From the NCBI GenBank assembly GCA_031275405.1, contig JAISOV010000046.1:1-64000 (forward strand): a stretch of DNA of 64,000 nt, read 5' to 3'. The translations under genes were made by a program, and so were the position numbers. This document shows positions 43,942 to 51,897 of this stretch, in pieces (position 1 is the first letter of the stretch; each line of letters begins with the position of its first letter). This DNA is from Clostridium sp. GTDB taxonomy: Bacteria; Bacillota; Clostridia; Lachnospirales; Lachnospiraceae. Under the pieces are notes generated by a model. It was not told the origin of the DNA and ran no database searches. It was given only the letters and a program-made list of their open reading frames with translations.

Positions 43942-44097
43942 CTAGGAAGTTTCAGACGCCGTCAGATCCTGCTTCTCCTGCTCCCGGTTTTTCTTTTTCC
44001 TCATGGAGATCCCTGCCGCTACGGCCACGCTGATGAGCGCCGCAATCATGAGCAGCAGAACTGCGTAAGACAGAAAAGCATTGATAAACTGAATCAT
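43942..44097 (-). CDS. 51-aa membrane protein (not in the ORF track)
   Basis: ATG at 44097 with GGAGG six bases upstream; stop TAG at 43942. One hydrophobic helix 'FLSYAVLLLMIAALISVAVAAGI' is followed by the basic, charged tail 'MRKKKNREQEKQD'. It has its own sigma-A promoter. The shape is that of a small regulatory or transporter-associated membrane protein; no family is recognised. Confidence 0.7.
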   Translation of the reverse strand: MIQFINAFLSYAVLLLMIAALISVAVAAGISMRKKKNREQEKQDLTASETS

Positions 44098-44137
44098 AGT
44101 CTACCTCCCTTGCCGTATCTTTGTGCTTTCGTATCCT

Positions 44138-44165
44138 ATTATAACAAAACCGCAGGAAAAAGCAA
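44138..44165 (-). promoter_or_regulatory. sigma-A promoter of the 51-aa gene
   Basis: TTGCTT (44160-44165), 16 bases, consensus TATAAT (44138-44143), with the start codon about 40 bases downstream. Confidence 0.75.
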
Positions 44166-44311
44166 GCTGCAATTGGAATCCGCCCTCGGCTCCGCTCCCT
44201 CCTGCTTCCGGCTGTTCTGACCGTCCGACGGCTCCGGAAAATCTCTGCCTGCCCGACGAATTTCCGGCGGCGTCCCAGGGTTTCCGGCAGCAAGGCGCGT
44301 TAGGGCCAAAC

Positions 44312-44352
44312 GGGAAGATCCCGCGAAACTCATTGCTTCACGGGATCTTCCC
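44312..44352 (-). terminator. hairpin after the NCS2 permease gene
   Basis: A perfect 12-bp stem GGGAAGATCCCG / CGGGATCTTCCC around a 17-base loop, 37 bases after the permease stop on the minus strand. The following sequence has only a GTTTG, so it may be a Rho-dependent or weak terminator. Confidence 0.6.
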
Positions 44353-44388
44353 TCCAGACAGGCGCCTTAAGCCTGCACGGCACAGCCC

Positions 44389-45798
44389 TTAGAACGCGAT
44401 GAAGAACTTCCCGATAAACAGAACCGACAGGACGATCGTCAGGACGGAGACCTCTTTTCCTTTCCCGGTAAAGATCTTGATAATGCTGTAAGAGATCAGC
44501 CCGATGCCGATACCGTTTCCGATGCCGCTGGTGATCATCATGAAGACCAGCATCAGAACCACCGGAACCGAAGAGGCAAGATCCGAATAATCCACTTCTT
44601 TCAGGGAACTGATCATCAGCACGCCCACGAAGACCAGCGCCGCGCTGGTCGCGGGAGCGGGGATCAGCGCCGCGATCGGAGCCACGAAGATGCAGGCCAG
44701 GAAGCACAGCCCCGTCACCAAGGAAGCCAGCCCTGTCCTCGCGCCCTCTCCTACTCCCGCCGCCGACTCGATGAACGTGGTCACGGTAGAAGTTCCGGTG
44801 CAGGCGCCCACGCAGGTCGCCAGCGCGTCCGCCAGCATGGCGTTGTTCATTTCCGGAAGCCTGCCCTTGCTGTCAAGCATGTTCGCCTTTTTCGCCGTAC
44901 CGAGCAACGTTCCGATGGTGTCGAACATATCGACCATACAGAAAGAAATGATCGTCAGGATCGCCGTCAGCCAGCCAAGCTGGAACAGGGCGCCGAAGTC
45001 AAAGCGCAGGAACGTCATGGAGAACAGATCCCCGAAAGGAGGCAGGAAGCTGGCGTTCCCCAGAGAAGAAAACGGGTTCGATCCTAGGAGGAAGGAACCG
45101 ATCCAGTAAATGACAGCCGCGATGCCCATGCCGTACAGGATCGAACCTTTCACTTTTTTGTGGTTCAGGATCACGATGGCGAACAGACCCACAAAGAACG
45201 TGAGCAGATACAGGATCATGGTGCCGTAGGCATCGCCCATCGCGGCTTTGGACGTACCCGCCCCATCGGAAAAGAACCCGAGCATCGTCTGGGAACCGTC
45301 GGCGTAATACACTGCCGCGTTGCTGGTCAGTCCGATATGTACCAGCATCAGCCCGATCCCTGCCGAAATACCGAGACGCACGGATTTCGGGATCGCTTCC
45401 ACGATTTTTTCACGGATTTTCAGCAGGGTCAACACGGTGAACAGCAGACCGGAAATCAGTATGATCGCCAGCCCTCCCTGAAAAGCGTCCTCATAGGATA
45501 GCCCCGCCGCTGCCGCGATCCCCGCCACCACCGCCGCGAAGTAACTGTTCAGGCCCATGCCCGGCGCCAGCGCGAAGGGCCTGTTTGCCAGAAACGCCAT
45601 CAGGATCGTCCCGGCAAACGCCGAGAGAACCGTCGCAAGGAAAACCGCGTTCCACAAAGGCGTACCCACCGCAAAGTTGGTCAGCAGGTTCGGATTCAGC
45701 TGGATAATGTAGGCCATGGTCATAAAGGTCGCAAGCCCTCCGATGACCTCCGTCCGGACATCCGTTCTGTTTTCCTTGAGTTTGAAAAATTTCTCCAA
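44389..45798 (-). CDS. NCS2-family purine permease
   Basis: 469 aa, 12 or more helices. 'RTDVRTEVIGGLATFMTMAYIIQLNP', 'NRPFALAPGMGLNSYFA', 'SIRLGISAGIGLMLVHIGL'-type block, 'FCMVDMFDTIGTLLGTAKKANMLD', 'CTGTSTVTTFIESAAGVGEGARTGLASL' match the AzgA/PbuG/PbuO group, which imports adenine, hypoxanthine or guanine by proton symport. The start is TTG with GGAGG eight bases upstream. It ends the punA-cdd-amidohydrolase run, completing a nucleobase salvage unit. Confidence 0.92.
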   Translation of the reverse strand: MEKFFKLKENRTDVRTEVIGGLATFMTMAYIIQLNPNLLTNFAVGTPLWNAVFLATVLSAFAGTILMAFLANRPFALAPGMGLNSYFAAVVAGIAAAAGLSYEDAFQGGLAIILISGLLFTVLTLLKIREKIVEAIPKSVRLGISAGIGLMLVHIGLTSNAAVYYADGSQTMLGFFSDGAGTSKAAMGDAYGTMILYLLTFFVGLFAIVILNHKKVKGSILYGMGIAAVIYWIGSFLLGSNPFSSLGNASFLPPFGDLFSMTFLRFDFGALFQLGWLTAILTIISFCMVDMFDTIGTLLGTAKKANMLDSKGRLPEMNNAMLADALATCVGACTGTSTVTTFIESAAGVGEGARTGLASLVTGLCFLACIFVAPIAALIPAPATSAALVFVGVLMISSLKEVDYSDLASSVPVVLMLVFMMITSGIGNGIGIGLISYSIIKIFTGKGKEVSVLTIVLSVLFIGKFFIAF

Positions 45799-45865
45799 TT
45801 TCTTTTCCTCCGTTTCCGCCGCTTCCTACGGCGCTTTTTTATTGTAAAAGCATGTCCGCCCTGCC

Positions 45866-47194
45866 TCAGGCGGAAAACACGCGTTTCACAATCGCTTCAC
45901 ACTGCCGGTAGATCGCTTCCGGGCTTTCTCCCACAAAATATTCGCCGTTACGGTACAGGATCCGTCCGTTGACCATGGTCATGCACACGTTGGACTTGCT
46001 GCCGCTGTAGACCAGATTTTTCGGAATATTATGGAACGGCCGCATATTCGGCTGATTCAGGTCTATCATGATGATGTCCGCCAGTTTCCCTCTTGCCAGC
46101 ACATCCGAGCGGTTCAGCCGCATAGCCTTGGCTCCGTTGACCGTCGCCATCTGCAGCACCCGCAGGGCGTCCAGCCCGGCGGCGTCCTGTTCTTTCAGCT
46201 TGCTTAATCCCGTCACCAGAAACATTTCCCGGAACATATCCAGACAGTTGTTGCTGGCGGCCCCGTCCGTGCCGATAGCGACCGGGATTTTTTTCCTCTC
46301 ATACTCCATGATCGGCGCGATGCCGCTCGCCAGCTTCATATTAGAAGCAGGGTTCGTGACCACGAACAGCCGCCGTTTCCGGAAGACCTCCATATCCTGC
46401 GCCGTCATATGCACACAGTGAAAGCCGCCTCCGCCATATTCAAACAGCCCCAGGGAATCCAGAAACACCGCCGGGGTCATTCCGTGGCGTTTTTTACATT
46501 CCTCCGTCTCCTGCCTTGTTTCCGCCATATGGGTATAGACCGGGGCGCGGTACTTATGCGCCAGCTCCGCCATCTGACGGAGCAGTTCCCTGGAACAGGT
46601 ATATTCCGCGTGGAAACCTAACTGGTAGGTAATCAGGGAAAGATTCTTCCGGTTCCATTTCCGGTACTCTTCCTCTACCTGTTCGATGCCGGAAACAAAG
46701 CGGTTCAGCCCGCTGGTCAGCACACAGCGCATCCCCATGTCCAGACAGGCCTGAGCCACCGTGTCCGGCGTCAGGTACATGTCGAAAACAGCCGTGATCC
46801 CGGAAGTCAGGTACTCCAGAACCGCCAGTTTCACGAAGTGGTAAATATCCTCTCCCGTCAGTCTGGCTTCCATCGGGAACACCCTTTCCTCCAGCCACTG
46901 CCGCAGCGGCAGGTCGTCCGCGTGGGAACGCAGGAACGTCATGCCGGAATGCGTATGCGCGTCCTTGAAGCCCGGCAGCAGCAGATTGCCCCGGCAGTCC
47001 AGTTCCAGATCCCACGAAACAGGAACTTCCCCCTGCCGCCCGAAAAGACCTTCCGGCTGCTTCCGGAACTCTTCCAGCTCTTCTTCCCGAGCCACAAGGA
47101 CGATCTTTTCGTTCCGGATCCAGATTTCTCCCCAGAAGACCGGCCTGTCCTTTTCCATCGTCAGGATTCTGGCATGATATAGCCGAATATTCAT
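45866..47194 (-). CDS. amidohydrolase, MTA/SAH deaminase-like
   Basis: 442 aa from ATG 47194, overlapping the cdd stop (ATGA), with GGGAG five bases upstream; the tracked ORF runs back into cdd. Metal site: 'LPGFKDAHTHSGM' (HxH), 'LGFHAEYTCS' (His), 'VYTHMAETRQE' (His-Glu) and 'AIGTDGAASNN' (Asp). This set is that of the 5-methylthioadenosine/S-adenosylhomocysteine deaminase (MtaD) and chlorohydrolase-like group. The operon with punA, cdd and a purine permease supports deamination of an adenosine-type compound. Confidence 0.88.
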   Translation of the reverse strand: MNIRLYHARILTMEKDRPVFWGEIWIRNEKIVLVAREEELEEFRKQPEGLFGRQGEVPVSWDLELDCRGNLLLPGFKDAHTHSGMTFLRSHADDLPLRQWLEERVFPMEARLTGEDIYHFVKLAVLEYLTSGITAVFDMYLTPDTVAQACLDMGMRCVLTSGLNRFVSGIEQVEEEYRKWNRKNLSLITYQLGFHAEYTCSRELLRQMAELAHKYRAPVYTHMAETRQETEECKKRHGMTPAVFLDSLGLFEYGGGGFHCVHMTAQDMEVFRKRRLFVVTNPASNMKLASGIAPIMEYERKKIPVAIGTDGAASNNCLDMFREMFLVTGLSKLKEQDAAGLDALRVLQMATVNGAKAMRLNRSDVLARGKLADIIMIDLNQPNMRPFHNIPKNLVYSGSKSNVCMTMVNGRILYRNGEYFVGESPEAIYRQCEAIVKRVFSA

Positions 47195-47619
47195 CCGCAC
47201 TCCCGCCCGCTTTCGCTTCTTCCCAGTCCAAAGGCCGCCGGCAGCAGCTCCGCGAGAGAATGCTCCCGGAACTCGTCCGCGCTTCTGGCGGTCAGAACCC
47301 GGAAATCCCCTGCCGCAAATTCCCGCAGGACCTGCCGGCATATGCCGCAGGGATAGGCATACGCCGGAGGGTCTTCCCCGTCCGCGCCGCCCACGACGGC
47401 AATCGCCCGGAACGAGGTCTGTCCCTCGCTGACCGCCTTGAACAGAGCCGTCCGCTCCGCGCAGCAGGTCGCCCCGTAGGAAGCGTTTTCCACGTTGCAG
47501 CCCGTATAGACGCAGCCGTTTCCCGCCAGAAGCGCCGCGCCTACCAGATAACGGGAGTAAGGGGCATATGCCTTTTTCCTGGCGTCTATCGCGGCCTGAA
47601 TCAGTTCCCTGTCCGTCAT
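47191..47619 (-). CDS. cdd: cytidine deaminase
   Basis: 142 aa. 'ARKKAYAPYSRYLVGAALLAGNGCVYTGCNVENASYGATCCAERTAL' with catalytic CAE and 'YPCGICRQVL' (PCxxC) zinc ligands. It deaminates cytidine and deoxycytidine to uridines. Both ends overlap neighbours (ATGA with punA upstream and with the amidohydrolase downstream). The C-terminal tail past 'LPAAFG' is slightly longer than usual. Confidence 0.96.
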   Translation of the reverse strand: MTDRELIQAAIDARKKAYAPYSRYLVGAALLAGNGCVYTGCNVENASYGATCCAERTALFKAVSEGQTSFRAIAVVGGADGEDPPAYAYPCGICRQVLREFAAGDFRVLTARSADEFREHSLAELLPAAFGLGRSESGRECG

Positions 47620-48455
47620 AATCCCCTTTCCGCCCCGAACTTTTCCAGGCTCGCCGTCACGAGTCTGGCGAACCTTGGCACCGCTTCGTCGGCGGCTTCC
47701 TGAACTTCTTTATGGTTCAAAGGATGTTCCGTCATTCCCGCCGCCAGGTTGCTGATACAGGAAAGTCCGCAGACCCTCATGCCCATGTGGTGTCCGGCGA
47801 CCGCTTCCACCGCCGTACTCATCCCTACCGCGTCCGCGCCGAGGGCGCGCAGCATACGGATTTCCGCAGGCGTTTCATAGGAGGGGCCGCTTAACTGCGC
47901 ATAAACGCCCTCCTGTAGGGGGACTTCGTTTTCCTTCGCCGCTTCCCGGATCAGGCTCTGTAATTCCAGATCATAGACATGGCTCATGTCCGGAAAGCGC
48001 GCGCCGAGCGCTTCGTCTTCCGGCCCGACCAAAGGATTGGGGACAAAGCAGGAAATATGATCCGTCAGCAGCATCAGGTCTCCCGGGCGAAAAGCCGCCC
48101 CCAGCCCGCCCGCCGCGTTGGTCAGAAACAGAACCTTCGCGCCAAGCAGCCCCATCAGCCGGATGGGAAGCACCACGTCCGAAACGCGGTACCCCTCATA
48201 AAAATGGACTCTCCCTTTCATGCATACGATAGGAAGCCTGTCCAGATAGCCGAACAAAAACTTCCCGGCATGTCCGGCAACGGTGGAAACCGGGAAGCCT
48301 TCGATTTCTTGATAGGAAACCACCCGCTCCGCCTTGAGCCGCTCCGCGTAGCCTCCCAGGCCGGAACCCAGCACAAGGGCGACCTGCGGACAGAAATCCG
48401 TCTTCCCGCGTATCTGCGCCAAACAGCCTGTCAGCTTTTCCATGACCGGATTCAT
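47616..48455 (-). CDS. punA: purine nucleoside phosphorylase
   Basis: 279 aa from ATG 48455 with GGGGG eight bases upstream; the tracked ORF begins in the repeat region. 'VALVLGSGLGGYAERL', 'VSTVAGHAGKFLFGYL', 'VCMKGRVHFYEGY', 'LTNAAGGLGAAFRPGDLMLLTDHI' and 'GPSYETPAEIRMLRALGADAVGMSTAVEAVAGHHMGMRVCGLSCISNLAAG' identify the trimeric PNP that cleaves inosine and guanosine with phosphate. First gene of the salvage operon. Confidence 0.96.
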   Translation of the reverse strand: MNPVMEKLTGCLAQIRGKTDFCPQVALVLGSGLGGYAERLKAERVVSYQEIEGFPVSTVAGHAGKFLFGYLDRLPIVCMKGRVHFYEGYRVSDVVLPIRLMGLLGAKVLFLTNAAGGLGAAFRPGDLMLLTDHISCFVPNPLVGPEDEALGARFPDMSHVYDLELQSLIREAAKENEVPLQEGVYAQLSGPSYETPAEIRMLRALGADAVGMSTAVEAVAGHHMGMRVCGLSCISNLAAGMTEHPLNHKEVQEAADEAVPRFARLVTASLEKFGAERGL

Positions 48456-48497
48456 CCGCATTTCCCCCGTTTTCCCGTGGCTTCCGATAATTTCTAT

Positions 48498-48584
48498 GAC
48501 AAGAAGCAAGGACGGCTTCTTGTCATCCAATTACGGCGCAAGAACAGCGCCTTTTATCGGAAGCTGCTTCGCAGCTTCCAATAA
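48498..48584. repeat. three-hairpin composite element, copy B
   Basis: gacaagaag-caaggacgg-cttcttgtc, then ggcgc-aagaaca-gcgcc, then atcggaagctgc-ttc-gcagcttccaat. It is a near-perfect direct repeat of copy C with a 94-base period. A fragment of the third module (gcttccgataatttctat) also precedes it at the punA 5' end. Confidence 0.9.
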
Positions 48585-48590
48585 GTTATA

Positions 48591-48678
48591 TTACAAGAAG
48601 CAAGGACGGCTTCTTGTCATCCAATTACGGCGCAAGAACAGCGCCTTTTATCGGAAGCCGCTCCGCAGCTTCCGATAA
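48591..48678. repeat. three-hairpin composite element, copy C
   Basis: The same modules as copy B. The first stem begins ttacaagaag and the third reads atcggaagccgctccgcagcttccgat, where paired changes keep the stem intact. The compensatory substitutions suggest selection on structure. Confidence 0.9.
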
Positions 48679-48854
48679 TTTCTATTATATGCAATACCTT
48701 ATGAAAATGCAATTTTTTTTCATATTTTTTTGGATTTTATGGGTTGGAGGATGGTATCAGACATCTTGTTCTTATGGTCGCGCAAGGCTGTAATCGGAAC
48801 TACCGCTGCGGCCAAACAAATCCTTAGCATAGGCTTTCCTTTTTGTATCCATAC

Positions 48855-49091
48855 AATCTTTTCCTATACGCGGGCGACGTACAGCAGCAGACGCAGCGGC
48901 AGATTCTCGTTCAACGACGATTGGTGTTCCATCAGTACGATGAGCAGATCACCCACAAGGAACGCGAGGTCGTTCACCCTGTCCATAAACAGAACATCGT
49001 CAAGCGTCTTCATTGTCACGGGCGTGTCGGGCGGGATCACAAAGTTCTTTCCGCATTTTACATAGATCGATTGCAATGTCAAATGTAGCAA
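48855..49091 (-). pseudogene. remnant of an Rpn-family nuclease/transposase
   Basis: The 75-aa frame 'TLDDVLFMDRVNDLAFLVGDLLIVLMEHQSSLNENLPLRLLLYVARV' matches the N-terminal part of the Rpn / PD-(D/E)xK transposase family (EHQS.NENMPLR.L.YIARVYEKI). The next codon is TAG and the frame continues with 'EKI', so a Tyr codon has become a stop. The rest of the usual about 300-residue protein is missing. No terminal repeats were found. Confidence 0.7.
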
Positions 49092-49180
49092 AATTTACGA
49101 ACAAGATTCATCCCTGCCGTCAGAAGCGGGGATTTTTCAGTATCCATAAAAATGGCGGCAGATATGAGCCTTTGAGGGAA

Positions 49181-49206
49181 CTGTCAAAAGGTGTACCTTT
49201 TGACAG
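49181..49206. repeat. 26-bp palindrome
   Basis: CTGTCAAAAGGT-gt-ACCTTTTGACAG, a perfect 12-bp stem. A diverged copy lies 187 bases downstream. Additional tgacagc/ggcagc fragments follow each copy. Confidence 0.9.
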
Positions 49207-49367
49207 CCGCCTTCTGACAGCTGGCAGCCACCGGATCCTGTGCTTTCTTTGTAATCTTATCAGGATTCCGCACACATTTCAAGTAGTTTCCAGAGAAAAT
49301 GATGAGAAAAAATTTCATTTAATTCATAAATATGGTATTTTCTGAGACGGGACACAAAAATGCCGCA

Positions 49368-49393
49368 CTGTCAAAAGGTACACCTTCTGGCAG
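49368..49393. repeat. diverged copy of the 26-bp palindrome
   Basis: CTGTCAAAAGGT-ac-ACCTTCTGGCAG. The two changes in the right arm turn A-T pairs into G-T pairs, so an RNA stem would survive. It lies in the leader of the secreted repeat-protein gene. Confidence 0.85.
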
Positions 49394-49460
49394 CCCCCCA
49401 AGGCCCAGACCTTCCGGCAGCCTCCGGGATACCCCATCTTATCTTAAAGGAGGATCATGC

Positions 49461-51515
49461 ATGTCTAAGAAACTTACCAGAAAGACCCTGCTTCGCGCCG
49501 TCTCGCTGGCGCTGGCCGTCGGCCTCGCGGCCGGGGCCGGGCTCACGGCGGCAGCGGCGACAGACCCTTCCGGGCTGTTCGACGCCAGGTATTACGCCCG
49601 CACCTACGCGGACGTCAAGGAGGCCCTCGGGGAGGGCGAGGAAGACCTTTACGGGCATTACCTGCGCCACGGCGGCGAGGAAGGGCGCTCCGCCAGCATC
49701 TTCTTCAACGCCAGAGCCTACCGGGAGGCCTATCCGGATCTGTATGAGGCGTTCGGGACGGACCTGGAGTCCTATGCGGCGCACTTCGCCGCTTTCGGCC
49801 TGAAAGAGCGCCGGGACGCGGGAGGGGAATTCCCCATCGCCAGGTACATCGACCTGTATCCGGAAGTCCTGGAGCTGGTCGGCGAAGACCCGGCCGCCAT
49901 CGCCGAATATTATGTGACGGTCGGAGAGACGGCGGGACAGAAGGTCGAGCTGCGGCGGCCTGACGGGTCGGCGATCCTTTCCCCGGCCCCCTCTCCAGGC
50001 CCTTCCCACACGCCGCCCAAAGCGGATGAGCCGTCTGTTTCCGCGCCCTCTCGGCAGACGGACATCACCTACGGGGAGAGTTCCGTTTCCGCCACCTTTC
50101 TCTATGACCGCCCTGTCGAGTTCGTCTCGGCGGCACTGACGGGTACAGGCAACCAGCCGGTGGGCGGCATCACACCGGAGATAGCGGCCGAACCCCGCAA
50201 AATCACCGTCACGGTTCCGAAGAGCCACGGCACAGGCTCGCCCCTGACGCCGGGAGCGGGCTACCAGATCCAGGTCAAGACCCGCGCGGCGGGCGGCGGC
50301 CCGGAGGTCTCCAGCAAGACGCCGTTCACCGCCATAACGGGCCTGTTCCGGCGGCCGGAGAGCGGCAGCGTCATTTACACGGTTCAGTCCTTTGACACCG
50401 TAACGGGCGTCGCCCAGCTGATTTCCGATGACAGCTCCAGATGGTATGCCGTGCCTAAGACAGAGGCCGCCTACGGGATCTTCGACGCGGTCTACACGCC
50501 GAACCGGGACGTAACGGGCGCGGCGGCCCTGTTCCACGTCACAGTCGGCACGGAGTCCAAAAACGACTCGATCGCACTCCAAGGAACCAACGTACCGACC
50601 GCGCAAAACGGGTCGAAAGTCTACATCCAGGTCGGCAAGCCCGGCGTGGACAATGCCGCGGGCAATGCCCGTCTGCCCGGTTTCACGATCCCGGCGGGAG
50701 GGCTGGGAAGCGATGGTGGTGACTATAAAGGCACATGGATCGTCGTCAACAGCGGGGCGTACCTGGACATCGTCAGCGACCAGACCTGGGATAACGCATT
50801 CGGCCAGACTTTCTCGGCAGGCACGGCAGGCAAGTTCAAGAACGGGACCGTGATGGCAGCGCCCGGCGGCAGCATCCGCGACAGCGCGTACAAGGCATGG
50901 CCGCTCGGCGAAGGCAGCATCATCACCGTCTCGGCGGGCGGGAAGCTCGCGGTCGGCCCCGGCACCCGCGAAGGGACATGGGCGGACAGCCGTTTAACAA
51001 ATGGCGCAGCAGAGACTGCTTCCAGTTATTACAGCGGCTGGCTGATCGGAGGAAAGATCACTTTCGACGGGTCGGAAGCGACGGCGGGACACTACATCGA
51101 CGTGGCGGCCGCCGGGGTGCTCCTGAACGGCGCGGCGACGGTGAACAGCAGTGTCAGCCTCATGTACGACGTCTACCTGACAGCCGGTTCGTCCGTGACG
51201 ATTGCCCAAGGCGCGACCCTGGCTTTCCTGAGCGGCACCAACGACAACCAAGGTTCGTTTGAGGGGCGATTCTACGGGCAGCCGGGCCTGACAGGCGGCA
51301 AGGGGCAGGGCGGAGACACGCAAAAACCCGCCTCAGCGGTCACTGTAAACGGAAACATTGTCCCGAAAAACAACCAGCACCCCTTCGGCTGCAACCAAGA
51401 TTCCTGTACGATTGCTGGTACCTGGACAGCTAATCATACTACGAAAAAAGAAAGCCCCGCCTTCTCAGACCGGGGGGATTTCTACAGCTCATGGACTGCC
51501 GACACATCAGAATAA
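49461..51515 (+). CDS. secreted repeat protein, GC-rich
   Basis: 684 aa from ATG 49461 with AAAGGAGG seven bases upstream; the tracked ORF begins in the leader. Signal peptide about 1-33 ('RAVSLALAVGLAAGAGLTAAAA'). Three tandem repeats of about 40 residues follow: 'LFDARYYARTYADVKEAL...HYLRHGGEEGRSAS', 'FFNARAYREAYPDLYEAF...' and 'FPIARYIDLYPEVLELV...'. This motif occurs in clostridial surface proteins. A proline/serine linker (about 210-235) leads to a beta-rich region of about 440 residues without recognised domains. No LPxTG or C-terminal helix is seen, so it is probably released or bound non-covalently. Third codon positions are strikingly GC-rich compared with neighbours. Confidence 0.8.
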   Translation: MSKKLTRKTLLRAVSLALAVGLAAGAGLTAAAATDPSGLFDARYYARTYADVKEALGEGEEDLYGHYLRHGGEEGRSASIFFNARAYREAYPDLYEAFGTDLESYAAHFAAFGLKERRDAGGEFPIARYIDLYPEVLELVGEDPAAIAEYYVTVGETAGQKVELRRPDGSAILSPAPSPGPSHTPPKADEPSVSAPSRQTDITYGESSVSATFLYDRPVEFVSAALTGTGNQPVGGITPEIAAEPRKITVTVPKSHGTGSPLTPGAGYQIQVKTRAAGGGPEVSSKTPFTAITGLFRRPESGSVIYTVQSFDTVTGVAQLISDDSSRWYAVPKTEAAYGIFDAVYTPNRDVTGAAALFHVTVGTESKNDSIALQGTNVPTAQNGSKVYIQVGKPGVDNAAGNARLPGFTIPAGGLGSDGGDYKGTWIVVNSGAYLDIVSDQTWDNAFGQTFSAGTAGKFKNGTVMAAPGGSIRDSAYKAWPLGEGSIITVSAGGKLAVGPGTREGTWADSRLTNGAAETASSYYSGWLIGGKITFDGSEATAGHYIDVAAAGVLLNGAATVNSSVSLMYDVYLTAGSSVTIAQGATLAFLSGTNDNQGSFEGRFYGQPGLTGGKGQGGDTQKPASAVTVNGNIVPKNNQHPFGCNQDSCTIAGTWTANHTTKKESPAFSDRGDFYSSWTADTSE

Positions 51516-51528
51516 AACAGCACGTCCT

Positions 51529-51566
51529 AAGCCGCGCCTTCCCAGAGGAGGGCGCGGCTTTTTTTC
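51529..51566 (+). terminator. intrinsic terminator of the secreted protein gene
   Basis: AAGCCGCGCC...GGCGCGGCTT stem followed by TTTTTTC, 14 bases after the stop codon. A classic Rho-independent terminator. Confidence 0.9.
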
Positions 51567-51824
51567 ACTGCGCGGCTGCCCGTTTTCCGGCGGCCTCCGC
51601 AGCCGATACGGGCTGGGGCGATCGGCGTCCCGGTTCCCTCTTGGGCAGACGGAAAGCCCGGGGTTCCCGGCGCCACCCAGGAAACGGAATCCATCGCCTG
51701 TCTGCGCGAGCCTGCCCCGCAGCACAGAAGCTCCAGATTCTCCGAAATATTTTTCAGAAACTGCCGGCATCATCATCATCATCAGGAGATCTATTCTGTT
51801 GCGCAGTCCTGCACCTCTCCCACC
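51567..51824. other. no gene seen; (cat)5 microsatellite
   Basis: GC-rich non-coding stretch between two terminators. Frames on both strands are open by composition but lack ribosome binding sites and family resemblance. A (cat)5 run lies near 51768-51783. Confidence 0.5.
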
Positions 51825-51868
51825 AAAAAGGAGGGCGAAAAAGGGAACCCGTTTTTCACCCTCCTTTC
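51825..51868 (-). terminator. intrinsic terminator of spoIVA
   Basis: On the minus strand AAAGGAGGGTGAAAAACGGG and its complement form a long stem followed by CCTTTTTGG, about 30 bases after the spoIVA stop. Confidence 0.85.
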
Positions 51869-51897
51869 TGCTGCTGCCCTCTCCCGCCGGAAACCGC

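Noticed and set aside
49455-50606. 383-aa minus-strand ORF
   Set aside because: Antisense to the GC-rich secreted protein gene, R/G/D-rich shadow; the plus strand has signal peptide, RBS and terminator.
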